Shown here piece by piece: positions 10,701-19,215 of a DNA stretch of 64,000 bases. The stretch is from Streptomyces aidingensis. GTDB taxonomy: Bacteria > Actinomycetota > Actinomycetes > Streptomycetales > Streptomycetaceae. The notes under the pieces were generated by a model that saw nothing but the letters and a program-made list of their open reading frames with translations, had not been told where the DNA came from and made no database searches. The translations under genes and the position numbers were made by a program. The stretch's first letter is position 1. Each line of letters opens with the position of its first letter. The stretch spans positions 231,276 through 295,275 of the forward strand of contig NZ_FOLM01000001.1 of the NCBI RefSeq assembly GCF_900112355.1. Reading direction: 5' to 3'.

Positions 10701-11509
10701 GCGTGGCCCGACTTGCGCAGTTCGTCGTCGATGATCGCCTCGAACCAGCCGATGGGCTGCGCGCCGATCACCATCCGGCCGTTGACCAGGAACGACGGGG
10801 TGCTGCCGAAACCGGCCGTCAGCGCCTCCTGGACGTCCTGCAGCACGGCCCGCTGGATCTCCCGGCTGTCCAGATCGGCGCGGAAGCGGTCCAGGTCCAC
10901 GACCCCCGCCTGCCGGGCGAGCGCCACCAGGGATTCGGTATCGGTGGCCGTGGCATGGCCGCCGTACACCGCGTCGTGGAACTCCCAGAAGCGGTCCTGC
11001 TCCGCGGCGGCGTGGGAGGCCACCGCCAGGGCCACGGACTCCTCGCCGAGGACGGGGGTGTGCCGCCATTCGATGCGCAGCAGGCCGTCCTCCACATAGG
11101 AGCGGATCAGCTCCGGCTTGGTCTCCCGGGCGAACTGACCGCAGTAGCCGCACCGGAAATCGGCGTATTCGATCATGACGACCGGGGCGTCGACCGCGCC
11201 GATGGCAAACGGGTCGCCCGCTGTCCGCCGCGCCAGATCCGGCCGCTCGTCCTCTTCCTCCGGCGCTTCCCCGCCCTCGCTCCGGCTCTCGCCTTCGCCT
11301 GCCGTGTCCTCGGCGGGGGCGGGGGCGGCGGTACCGCCGTCGCGGTCGTCCCCGCCGCTGGTGCCCAGCGCCGCGAAGAGGGCGATGATCAGCGCCGTCC
11401 CCAGCAGCGCGACCGCCGGGAAGAACCGGGTGCGCGCCGGCGGGGGCGGCGGGACGACGACCGGGGCCTGCGGGGCGGCGGGATCGGACGGCTGCGGGCT
11501 GTGCGTCAT
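10697..11509 (-). CDS. Membrane-anchored DsbA-family thiol-disulfide oxidoreductase
   Basis: A 270-residue protein with a cytoplasmic Pro-rich N-terminus, one membrane segment (residues about 28-48), an acidic linker and an extracytoplasmic thioredoxin/DsbA domain. The active site is CGYC in YADFRCGYCGQFARE, and the cis-Pro region is FGSTPSFLVNG. It would catalyse disulfide formation or exchange outside the membrane. The ATG at 11509 has GGAG about 8 bases upstream. The gene overlaps ccdA by 4 bp. A paralogue at 18.0-18.8 kb keeps the fold but not the cysteines. Confidence 0.9.
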   Translation of the reverse strand: MTHSPQPSDPAAPQAPVVVPPPPPARTRFFPAVALLGTALIIALFAALGTSGGDDRDGGTAAPAPAEDTAGEGESRSEGGEAPEEEDERPDLARRTAGDPFAIGAVDAPVVMIEYADFRCGYCGQFARETKPELIRSYVEDGLLRIEWRHTPVLGEESVALAVASHAAAEQDRFWEFHDAVYGGHATATDTESLVALARQAGVVDLDRFRADLDSREIQRAVLQDVQEALTAGFGSTPSFLVNGRMVIGAQPIGWFEAIIDDELRKSGHA

Positions 11510-11658
11510 CACAGGTTTCTCCAAGACGGGGTCCGGCGCGCCGGGCGGGCCATGGCCGGGACAGGGGGCCGCCGGACAGACCTCCTGGAAGCCGCCCGTA
11601 AGTGTAGGAGCCAAAGATCACGGCGCCGACACGGTTTTTTCCGCCCGGACGGGCGGAG

Positions 11659-11937
11659 GTGTCGATCCCGACCCCGGTGGTGGCGCTGGACCGGGCCGTG
11701 GCCGTGGCCGAGGCCCACGGCCCGGCCGCCGCCCTGCCGCTGGTCGACGGGCTGGCCCCGCGCCTGGACGGCTACCACCTGTTCCACGCCGTCCGCGCCG
11801 ACCTGCTGCGCCGCCTGGGCCGCCCCGCGGAGGCGGCCGCCGCCTATGACGCCGCCCTGGCCCGCACCGCCAACACCGCGGAACGCACCCACCTCCAACG
11901 CGCCCGCGCCGCCCTCCCTCTCCCGCCGCCCGCCTGA
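11659..11937 (+). pseudogene. Remnant of an ECF42-type sigma factor (C-terminal TPR-like part only)
   Basis: The 92-residue frame reads PTPVVALDRAVAVAEAHGPA...GYHLFHAVRADLLRRLGRP, which matches the C-terminal helical-repeat domain of long ECF sigma factors with a DUF6596-type tail. There are no sigma regions 2 or 4 upstream, only the promoter side of the dsbA gene. It starts at a GTG without a good ribosome binding site. It is most simply a decayed sigma-factor gene left after a deletion, though a small stand-alone helical protein cannot be excluded. Confidence 0.6.
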
Positions 11938-12083
11938 TCTCCCCGGCCGCCCACCGCCGGAGGGGAGCGGGCGGGCCGTCCGTCAACGCCCCCACGATCC
12001 CGCTTTCCTTCGGGTGACAGAGATACCTTTCTGTGCCGGTTACGCTGATCGGACGGCTTAACGTCCCGTCCATGGGAGTGCTC

Positions 12084-12668
12084 ATGAGCGTCGAGTCCGG
12101 GCATGACTGGACCCGTCCGCCGGCGGGCGGCTACACCGCCGAGGACCTCGACCGGCTCCCCGACCTGCCTCCGCACACGGAGCTGATCGACGGGAGCCTG
12201 GTTTTCGTGAGCCCGCAGACCAACTTCCACATGCTGGCGGTACGGCTCATCGAGTACGGCCTGCTGCGGACGGTCCCGCGGGAGTTCGAGGTCATCCGGG
12301 AGATGAACGTCGTTCTGGGCGAGCAGCAGCGCCCGGAGCCCGACGTCATGGTGGTCCGTGCGGAGGCGATGACGGGAAACCGGCAGACGGCATACCGGGC
12401 GGAGGATGTGATCCTCGCTGTCGAGGTGGTGTCACCCGAGTCCCGGGACCGGGACCGGGAGACCAAGCCCCTGAAGTACGCCAGGGCCGGCGTCGAGCAC
12501 TTCTGGCGAGTGGAGGAAGGCGGCGACGGATTCCCCGCCGTCTACGTCTACGAACTGGACCCGGCCACGCGGTGCTATGCCGGTGCGGGCGTCCACCACG
12601 CTCGCCTCAAGCTCGCCGTCCCCTTCCCCGTCGACATCGACCTGACGAGCCTGCGCCGCCCGGTCTGA
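12084..12668 (+). CDS. Uma2-family (DUF820) PD-(D/E)XK endonuclease-fold protein
   Basis: A 194-residue protein of the Uma2 family, abundant in streptomycetes, with a restriction-endonuclease-like core of unproven biological role. Visible motifs are HTELIDGSLV near the N-terminus, EPDVMVV with the acidic metal ligand, LAVEVVSPES, and KPLKYARAGVEHFWRV. The ATG at 12084 has GGGAG five bases upstream. It appears to be monocistronic. No partner methylase or toxin/antitoxin gene is adjacent. Confidence 0.85.
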   Translation: MSVESGHDWTRPPAGGYTAEDLDRLPDLPPHTELIDGSLVFVSPQTNFHMLAVRLIEYGLLRTVPREFEVIREMNVVLGEQQRPEPDVMVVRAEAMTGNRQTAYRAEDVILAVEVVSPESRDRDRETKPLKYARAGVEHFWRVEEGGDGFPAVYVYELDPATRCYAGAGVHHARLKLAVPFPVDIDLTSLRRPV

Positions 12669-12799
12669 AGCGCCATTGCCCTCCGGACGTGCCCGCGTAC
12701 GGAACGCTCGCCAGGCGTGGAACGCCCTGGCCGGACATAGGGGTCGCGCCGCGAGCGCATGTTCGCGACGCGGAATCTCAGCAGCATGCTGTGGCGGGG

Positions 12800-13477
12800 T
12801 CAGATCAGGCGGCGGGCGGTGGCCCAGCGGGTGAGTTCGTGGCGGTTGGAGAGCTGGAGCTTGCGCAGCACCGCGGAGACGTGGGATTCCACCGTCTTGA
12901 CCGAGATGAAGAGTTCCTTGCCGACTTCCTTGTAGGCGTAGCCGCGGGCGATCAGCCGGAGGACTTCGCGCTCCCGCTGGGTGAGGCGGTCCAGGTCCTC
13001 GTCCACCGGGGCGGTGTCGCTGGAGGCGAAGGCGTCGAGTACGAAGCCGGCCAGGCGGGGGGAGAACACGGCGTCGCCCTCGGCGACCCGGAAGATCGCG
13101 TCGACCAGATCGGTGCCGGTGATGGTCTTGGTGACATAGCCGCGGGCGCCGCCGCGGATCACGCCGATGACGTCCTCGGCCGCGTCGGAGACGGAGAGGG
13201 CGAGAAAGCGGACCGGGCGGTCGGGGTCGGCCATCAGGGGGGCGCAGCGGCGCAGGACCTCCACGCCGCCGCCGCCGGGAAGATGGACGTCGAGCAGGAC
13301 GACCCCGGGGCGGGTGGCCTTGATCACGGTGACGGCCTGGTCCACGTCCCCCGCCTCGCCGACCACCTCGACGCCGGTGGTCTCGGTCGCGCCGATCTCG
13401 GCCTGGACGCCGGCCCGGAACATGCGGTGGTCGTCGACGAGGACGACCCTGGCCCGGCCGCCCGGCTGCTCGGTCAT
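12800..13477 (-). CDS. NarL/LuxR-family response regulator
   Basis: A 225-residue DNA-binding response regulator. The receiver domain has VVLVDDHRMFRAGV with the acidic pair, the phospho-acceptor Asp in VVLLDVHLPGGGG, and the conserved Lys in RGYVTKTITG. The C-terminal LuxR helix-turn-helix has LTQREREVLRLIARGYAYKEV and KTVESHVSAVLRKL. The ATG overlaps the stop of the upstream kinase gene (ATGA), indicating a coupled two-component system. Its targets probably include the divergent PspC genes, which is inferred from position. Confidence 0.93.
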   Translation of the reverse strand: MTEQPGGRARVVLVDDHRMFRAGVQAEIGATETTGVEVVGEAGDVDQAVTVIKATRPGVVLLDVHLPGGGGVEVLRRCAPLMADPDRPVRFLALSVSDAAEDVIGVIRGGARGYVTKTITGTDLVDAIFRVAEGDAVFSPRLAGFVLDAFASSDTAPVDEDLDRLTQREREVLRLIARGYAYKEVGKELFISVKTVESHVSAVLRKLQLSNRHELTRWATARRLI

Positions 13478-14811
13478 GACGCTCGCTCCATGGTCAGTTC
13501 GACTTCCGTTCCCTCACCGGGCGTGGACTTCACCCGGGCCGTGCCGCCGTGGCGCTGCATCCGGCCGATGATGGACTCGCGCACGCCCATCCGGTCCGAG
13601 GGCACCGCGTCCAGATCGAAGCCCGGCCCGCGGTCGCGCACCGACAGGAATACGGTACGCCCCTCCACTTCGGCGAAGACCCGGGCGGGCGCGCCGTCCC
13701 CGCCGTACTTGGCCGCGTTGACCATGGCTTCCCGGGCGGCCTGGAGCAGGGCGGCGAGGGATTCGTCGACCGGGCAGTCGCCCACGCAGACGACCTCGAT
13801 GGGGGATCCGTGGTAGTCCTCGACCTCGGCGGCGGTGGCCTTGACCGACTCGGCGAAGCCGGCGGGGCGGGCGTCGCTCTCCTCGCCGCCGCCGCCCGTG
13901 GCTGACGACGAGGTGGAGGCGGAGGAGGGGGAGGAGGGGGAAGCGGAGGCGGCGGTGGATTCGGCGGACTTGTAGAGCCAGGACCGCAGATCGCGTTCCT
14001 GGGCGCGGGCCAGCCGGGCCACCTCCCGGGGGTTCTCGGCATTGCGCTGGATCAGGGTGAGGGTGTGCAGCACCGAGTCGTGGATATGCGCGGCGACCTC
14101 GGCCCGCTCCTGGGCCCGGATGCGCATGGTCCGCTCCTCGGAGAGCTCCTGCACCACCCGGACCAGATAGGGACCGGCGAGCAGGGCGATGCCGACCAGC
14201 ACCGCCAGCGAGGCCTGGAGGACCCGGCTCAGGTCCTCGCTGACGCCCTGCGCCACCACGAACCCGACCACCCCGACCAGCACCAGCAGCCCGCCCGCCG
14301 CGCTGCGCACCAGCGGCAGCCACCGGCTGCGCCGGGTGACCGCCGCCCAGTGCGAGCGCCGCGAGTCGTCCGCCTGCCGCCACACCACCGCGGCGCCGAT
14401 GCCGATCAGGATCAGCGGCACCAGATAGGCGCCGGCGATCTGGAACTGCACGTTGTCCCAGAACGCGATCAGCCCCATCAGCAGCACGACCAGGGCGAAG
14501 ACCTGGCCCTTCTGCGCGGCCCGCCGGTTGCGTCGGCGCTCCTTGGGGGTGACCGGCCGCTGCGGATGCGGCTGGGTGCCCAGCGGCACCACGAACCAGA
14601 AGATGCCGTAGACCAGCACGCCCAGCCCGCTGGCCATGGTCAGTGCGAGGTAGATGATCCGCACCCAGGACACCGGCAGCGCCAGATGCCCGGCCATCCC
14701 CTGCGCCACGCCGCCCAGCCAGCGTCCCTCCGCGCTGCGGTAGAGCTTGCGCGGTGGCGCGGCGTCGTCGAGATCACCGCCGCCCGCGGGTGTGGGCGTG
14801 GGGGAGGTCAT
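13474..14811 (-). CDS. Sensor histidine kinase with N-terminal PspC domain
   Basis: A 445-residue membrane kinase. An N-terminal PspC domain (LYRSAEGRWLGGVAQGMAGHL) is followed by about five further membrane segments. The dimerisation/phospho-acceptor motif is EVAAHIHDSVLHTLTLIQRN, then comes a Ser-rich low-complexity insertion and a HATPase with the N-box REAMVNAAKYGG and the G-box DRGPGFDLD. PspC suggests sensing of envelope stress. The start at 14811 is uncertain: a GTG five codons upstream is equally possible, and neither has a good ribosome binding site. It is coupled to the response regulator downstream. Confidence 0.92.
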   Translation of the reverse strand: MTSPTPTPAGGGDLDDAAPPRKLYRSAEGRWLGGVAQGMAGHLALPVSWVRIIYLALTMASGLGVLVYGIFWFVVPLGTQPHPQRPVTPKERRRNRRAAQKGQVFALVVLLMGLIAFWDNVQFQIAGAYLVPLILIGIGAAVVWRQADDSRRSHWAAVTRRSRWLPLVRSAAGGLLVLVGVVGFVVAQGVSEDLSRVLQASLAVLVGIALLAGPYLVRVVQELSEERTMRIRAQERAEVAAHIHDSVLHTLTLIQRNAENPREVARLARAQERDLRSWLYKSAESTAASASPSSPSSASTSSSATGGGGEESDARPAGFAESVKATAAEVEDYHGSPIEVVCVGDCPVDESLAALLQAAREAMVNAAKYGGDGAPARVFAEVEGRTVFLSVRDRGPGFDLDAVPSDRMGVRESIIGRMQRHGGTARVKSTPGEGTEVELTMERAS

Positions 14812-14935
14812 GCTCCAGATCGTCACATGCCCCGGGTCGCGATGGCATCAGGGCTTTTCCCTGAGCGGAACTCAGGGATGCATCCGGGGCCGCCCCGGAT
14901 GCGTCGCGCCGCCGTGGCCGGGCACGATGGAGGCC

Positions 14936-16564
14936 ATGAGCGAGGAGCAGCAGCGGCAGCGGGCGCGGGCCGCCGGGGACGCGGCTGCCCGCCCGCGGAC
15001 CGGCGCCCATCCGGCGCAGCCGCCCCGGCCGCCCATGACCCGCAGCCGGCGCCACAAGGTGGTCGGCGGGGTGTGCGCCGGGCTGGGCCGCTACTTCGAC
15101 ATCGATCCGGTGATCTTCCGGGTGCCGCTGGCCGTGCTCTCGCTCATCGGCGGCATCGGTTTCATCGCCTACGGCATCGCCTGGCTGGTGATGCCGTACG
15201 AGGACGAGGACGAGAACGAGATCCGCCGCATGCTGTCCGGCCGGGTGGAGGGGCCCGGCCTGACCGCGCTGCTGCTGCTGGTGGTCGGCGTCGGTCTGCT
15301 GCTGGCCTCCATCGAGGCCCGCACCCAGTTCTTCTCGCTGATGCTGCTGGGCGCCCTGGCCGGCGCGGCCTTCTGGTCGCAGCACCGCCGCCGCACCGAG
15401 GGCGCCGAGGCCCGGGGCGCGCCCGTGGACGAGGCGACGGTGCAGGCGGTGGCGCAGACGGTGGCCACCGCCCCGCCGGAGGCGCAGCCGCCGCCGGTGC
15501 CGGCCGGTCCCTCCTGGTGGCGCGGTACCTCGGACGGCCGGATGGGCGGCACGGCCCGCGGCTATCTGTGGGGCCCGGCGGACGCCGCGCCCGGCGATGC
15601 GGACGGCGGGCTGCCGGCGCCGGGGGCGTCCCGGTCCCCGGGGACTCAGGTGCGCATCGAACTGGGCAAGCGGGAGCCGTCGCATTCGCCCTGGGCTCCG
15701 CCGCCGCCCGGTACCCCCTCGCCGCGGCCCCCGGCCGAGCCGCGCGGCCTCTGGCTGGGCGCGCCGGTGCTGCTGGCGGCGATCAGCAGCGGGGTGGTGG
15801 TCTCCGGGCTGTTCTGGAGCAGCGAGCCGCTGGGCACCGCCCTGGTCTACGGGCTGGCCTCCTCCCTGGCGGTGTTCGGCGTCGGTCTGCTGATCAGCGC
15901 CTTTGTCGGCCGCCTGGGCGCCGGCACGGTGGCCGCGGCGATGCTGACGGGGCTGCTGCTGGCGGGCGCCTCGGCGCTGCCGGACTCCATCAGCACCGAG
16001 TGGTCCGACACCCGCTGGCAGCCGGAGGCCGCGGCCCAGGTCCGCGACACCTACTCCATGGGCAGCGGTCGCGGCACTCTGGACCTGACCGGGCTGGAAC
16101 TCTCCGGCGGGGAGCGGGTGCGCATCGCGCTGTCGGGCGGCGCCGGGCAGTTGAAGATCCTGGTGCCGCACGATGTGACGGTCCGGGTGGCGGCCGACAT
16201 CGGTCTCGGCGGCTATGTGTACGAGGAGCGGGGCGCGGACGGCCGGCAGGTGGCGGCCGGCGGCGGGCTGAACGCGGAGTGGTCGGGCAGCTTCGCGCCG
16301 CCGGACGGGGTGGAGCCGGGCGGTGTGGTGCAGCTCACCGTGCATCTGAGCCTGGGGCAGGTGGCCGTCGAGCGCGAGCCGGCTCCGGGCTCGGCGGATT
16401 CTGCGGACTCCGCGGACTCCTCCGGGTCCGGCGAGCGGCCCGCGGAGCCTTCCGAGCCGGCCGAGCCCGCCGATCCGGCCGAGCCCGCGGAGCCGGCCGA
16501 GCCCGCGGAGCCGGCCGTGTCGTCCGGGGGCGCCGGGCGGGAGAGCGAGGAGGGATCGGGATGA
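14936..16564 (+). CDS. PspC-domain membrane protein with C-terminal LiaF-like domain
   Basis: A 542-residue protein. A hydrophilic N-terminus leads to a PspC domain (SRRHKVVGGVCAGLGRYFDI, residues about 38-90). Further membrane segments, a cytoplasmic Pro-rich stretch and more membrane segments follow. An all-beta C-terminal domain resembles the LiaF/DUF2154 type (GTLDLTGLELSGG), then a Ser/Glu/Pro-Ala repeat tail. It is divergent from the PspC kinase operon and is probably its target or partner in an envelope-stress response. GGAGG lies very close to the chosen ATG, and an in-frame ATG at 14927 is an alternative. Confidence 0.85.
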   Translation: MSEEQQRQRARAAGDAAARPRTGAHPAQPPRPPMTRSRRHKVVGGVCAGLGRYFDIDPVIFRVPLAVLSLIGGIGFIAYGIAWLVMPYEDEDENEIRRMLSGRVEGPGLTALLLLVVGVGLLLASIEARTQFFSLMLLGALAGAAFWSQHRRRTEGAEARGAPVDEATVQAVAQTVATAPPEAQPPPVPAGPSWWRGTSDGRMGGTARGYLWGPADAAPGDADGGLPAPGASRSPGTQVRIELGKREPSHSPWAPPPPGTPSPRPPAEPRGLWLGAPVLLAAISSGVVVSGLFWSSEPLGTALVYGLASSLAVFGVGLLISAFVGRLGAGTVAAAMLTGLLLAGASALPDSISTEWSDTRWQPEAAAQVRDTYSMGSGRGTLDLTGLELSGGERVRIALSGGAGQLKILVPHDVTVRVAADIGLGGYVYEERGADGRQVAAGGGLNAEWSGSFAPPDGVEPGGVVQLTVHLSLGQVAVEREPAPGSADSADSADSSGSGERPAEPSEPAEPADPAEPAEPAEPAEPAVSSGGAGRESEEGSG

Positions 16565-16875
16565 GCGCGATGAGCGGTGGGGGCGGCCCGGCCGTTCTGG
16601 AACGGCCGGCCCGGGCGCCGGACGGCGGCGGTCCGGCGGCCCGGCGCGGACGACGGTTCGACCCGGCCCGGTTTCTGCTGGGCCTGTGCATGCTGCTGCT
16701 TGCCGCCGGCTTCACCGCCCGCGCCGCCGGCTGGGCGGAGGTGCCGCTGCTGGTGCTGGTCGCGGCGCTGCCGCTGGCCCTGCTGCTGACCGCCGCGGTG
16801 GCCCTGACCACCCATGGCCTGCGGCGCCGCGCGGACCGCCGCCGCCGGGGCGCGCCGCCCCCCAGGGACTGCTAG
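16561..16875 (+). CDS. Small two-helix membrane protein, PspC operon
   Basis: A 104-residue protein whose ATG overlaps the stop of the PspC gene (ATGA). A hydrophilic Gly/Arg-rich N-terminus is followed by two hydrophobic segments (FLLGLCMLLLAAGFTA and VPLLVLVAALPLALLLTAA) and a basic C-terminus. No family recognised. Tight coupling suggests it acts with the PspC protein. Confidence 0.7.
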   Translation: MSAMSGGGGPAVLERPARAPDGGGPAARRGRRFDPARFLLGLCMLLLAAGFTARAAGWAEVPLLVLVAALPLALLLTAAVALTTHGLRRRADRRRRGAPPPRDC

Positions 16876-17215
16876 TGCCGTGACCGGGAAGGTTTGCCGG
16901 GTCGGCCGGTCCCCGCGCGGTTCGCCTGGCATCTGTGATGTGCCCGGCCAGGCCGTCACGCAGCGAGCGCGGGTCGGCCGCTCCCGGCCTGGCGCCTCCT
17001 GGGCGAAATCCCCAGCGAGCCCACTGCGGACCGCTGCGACAGTTCACCCCCGCCGACTCCAACCACCCGGCCACACCGTCCAGACCCGGGCCCGGTGGTG
17101 CGGGTCGTGACGTTGTTGATCATCGCGTTTACCACCGGCCCCACGCCGCCATCGGACACCGGCCCCCGGTGGCTCGACCACGGGACGGCGTGACCAACGT
17201 CCTGACTTCGTACAA
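16876..17215. other. Intergenic region of 340 bp between convergent genes
   Basis: No credible gene and no tRNA-like fold. Several GC-rich inverted segments could terminate the PspC operon and the doxX gene, but none is a clean hairpin. Confidence 0.5.
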
Positions 17216-17755
17216 CTAGGCGAAGACCGGGCGGTTGCGGTGGGCCAGCGCCGCGTCGACCGAGAGGGCGCCGCCGCCCGCCAGCAGCAGGGTGAGGAAA
17301 CCGGCCAGGAACGGCAGGTCGGCGCCGAAGTAGTACGGCTCGGTGTTCCAGGAGATGACCAGCCAGAAGGACAGGCTGAGCAGCACCCCGCCGAGCGCCG
17401 CCAGCCGGGTCAGCGCCCCGAGCAGCACGCCCGCGCCGACCGCGATCTCCGCCACCGAGGTGGCGTTGAGGAAGAGGCCGGGATTCTCCAGCGCCAGATC
17501 CGCCAGCCAGGGCGCGGCGGCCTGCTCCTCGGCGAACTCCAGCATGGACTCCATGGTCGTCCGGTCCATGGGCGAGAACGGGCCCCAGGTGGTGTATTTG
17601 TCGATGCCGGCGTAGAGGAAGGTGAAGCCGAGGAAGAGCCGCAGCGGCAGCAGCGCGTAGTGGGCCGCGCGCTCCCGCAGGCCGGCCCCGGGGCCGCCCG
17701 TGCCGGGCAGTGGTCCGCGTGCGGCCGGACCGCCCAGTTGTTCCGTCACCGACAT
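17216..17755 (-). CDS. DoxX-family membrane protein
   Basis: A 179-residue integral membrane protein with four hydrophobic segments. The DoxX block LRLFLGFTFLYAGIDKYTTW is followed by NATSVAEIAVGAGVLLGALTR and SFWLVISWNTEPYYFGAD. Family members are linked to thiol stress and terminal oxidase function, and the exact role is unknown. The ATG at 17755 has AGGAG nine bases upstream. It shares the strand with the downstream DsbA-like gene's direction, but a 250-bp gap argues for its own promoter. Confidence 0.8.
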   Translation of the reverse strand: MSVTEQLGGPAARGPLPGTGGPGAGLRERAAHYALLPLRLFLGFTFLYAGIDKYTTWGPFSPMDRTTMESMLEFAEEQAAAPWLADLALENPGLFLNATSVAEIAVGAGVLLGALTRLAALGGVLLSLSFWLVISWNTEPYYFGADLPFLAGFLTLLLAGGGALSVDAALAHRNRPVFA

Positions 17756-18007
17756 AGCCGCTGCTCCTGCCGTCTGCCGCGCCCCGGGCGGCAGGGCCCG
17801 GGGCGACGGGCTCGCTGGTTTCCGGCCACGCCCGCCGGTCGTGGTGGTGCCGGTTCCGGAGCCGGTGTGCAGGGCACCGGAACCGCTTGTGAGGCCGGTT
17901 GTCCCGCCCAGTCTGCCAGCAGATTCCGGCCACGCGAAGGGAGTTCGCACGTCCGGGCGAACGGAGGGGGAATCAGTCGTACCGGAAGGCGCGTTCCCGG
18001 CCGGTGG

Positions 18008-18766
18008 CTACCCGGACGCGGCCCCGGCGAGCTGCTCGATATGGTCGCGGAACTCCTCCGCCGGCCGGTTGCCCACCAGCGGATGCCCGTCGATGAGGAA
18101 GGTGGGCACGGCGCTCACCCCGAGCAGCAGCGCCTCGTCCGCGTCGGCGGCGACCGCCTCGCCGGCCGCCGCGGAGTCCAGGTCCGTGGCGAACCGCTCC
18201 AGATCCGGCACCTGAGCCTCCTCGGCCATGGCCAGCACGCCCTCCCGGGAGAACCGGCCGCTGCCGATGTGGGTGTCCTCGGCGTAGGCGGCCCGGTAGA
18301 ACTCCCAGAACCGGTCCTGCTGCCCGGCCGCCCAGGCGGCGCGGGCGGCCAGGTCCGACTCGGGGCCGTTGACCGGGAAGCTGCGGAACTCGATGCGCAG
18401 CACCCCGGCGTCCACATAGTCGGAGACCAGCCCCGGCTCGGTCTCCCGGGCGAAGCGGGCGGCGAGCGCCGACTGGAAGTCGGTGTAGGTGAGCATCACC
18501 ACCGGGGCGTCCGGGTCGCCGAGGGCGAACGGATCGGCGGCGTCGCGCCGGGCCAGCCCGTGCACCGGGTGGTCCTCCGGCAGCGGCTCCAGCGCGGAGG
18601 GGTCGCCGGCGCCCGCCGTCTCCCGGTCCGGTCCGGCGCCGTCGGCGGCCTCCGCGCCGCCGCTGCCGCCTCCGGTCAGCGCGGCGGCGAGCATGCCCAG
18701 CAGCAGCGCACCGGTCACCAGCGCCGCCACCACGCCGGCGAGCACCTTGGGATTTGTGCCAATCAC
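18008..18766 (-). CDS. DsbA-fold membrane-anchored protein without the CxxC active site
   Basis: A 252-residue paralogue of the DsbA protein at 10.7-11.5 kb, with one N-terminal membrane segment (residues about 8-32) followed by the thioredoxin/DsbA domain. The domain aligns closely: YTDFQSALAARFARETEPGL against YADFRCGYCGQFARETKPEL. Both active-site cysteines are replaced (Ser-Ala-Leu-Ala). The cis-Pro loop VSAVPTFLIDG is kept. It therefore cannot be a disulfide oxidoreductase and may be a chaperone or binding protein. The GTG start directly after GGAGGG is unusually close, so the true start is uncertain. Confidence 0.85.
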   Translation of the reverse strand: MIGTNPKVLAGVVAALVTGALLLGMLAAALTGGGSGGAEAADGAGPDRETAGAGDPSALEPLPEDHPVHGLARRDAADPFALGDPDAPVVMLTYTDFQSALAARFARETEPGLVSDYVDAGVLRIEFRSFPVNGPESDLAARAAWAAGQQDRFWEFYRAAYAEDTHIGSGRFSREGVLAMAEEAQVPDLERFATDLDSAAAGEAVAADADEALLLGVSAVPTFLIDGHPLVGNRPAEEFRDHIEQLAGAASG

Positions 18767-18827
18767 CCCTCCAGTGTGCGGGACGCGGTGGCGGTCCGGC
18801 GGCCGGGCCCCAGTACGCTCCGGTGCC

Positions 18828-19178
18828 ATGGACGTACTGATCGGCATCTTCCTGGGCTTCCACTTCATCGGCATCGCCGCGCTGCTCGGCGGCTTCCTCT
18901 ACCAGATGGGCGCGCTGCGCACCGGTGCGGCCCGGGTGCAGCCGGGCATGCTGCACGGCGCGCTGACCATGCTGGTGACCGGGGTGATCCTGGTCGGCCT
19001 GCGGGAGGCGGACGACGCGGACGTCAACAATCTGAAGGTCGGCATCAAGCTGGTGATCCTGGTGGCCATCCTGGCCCTGGTCTACCTCAAGCGGGACGAG
19101 GAGAAGGTGCCCACGCCGCTGTTCGGCACCATCGGCCTGCTCACCCTGACCAACATTTTCATCGCCACAGTCTGGTGA
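18828..19178 (+). CDS. Conserved four-helix integral membrane protein
   Basis: A 116-residue hydrophobic protein with about four membrane segments, beginning MDVLIGIFLGFHFIGIAAL and ending NIFIATVW. A -10-like TACGCT lies nine bases before the ATG, so the transcript may be leaderless or nearly so. No functional family recognised. It is divergent from the DsbA-like gene, from which it is separated by 61 bp. Confidence 0.8.
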   Translation: MDVLIGIFLGFHFIGIAALLGGFLYQMGALRTGAARVQPGMLHGALTMLVTGVILVGLREADDADVNNLKVGIKLVILVAILALVYLKRDEEKVPTPLFGTIGLLTLTNIFIATVW

Positions 19179-19215
19179 CGGCCGGCGCGGCCGGCGCGGT
19201 GGCGGCCCGTGGGGC

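Noticed and set aside
16876..17215. tRNA or small RNA in the convergent gap
   Set aside because: No cloverleaf or conserved T-arm sequence could be found, and the GC-rich repeats are irregular.
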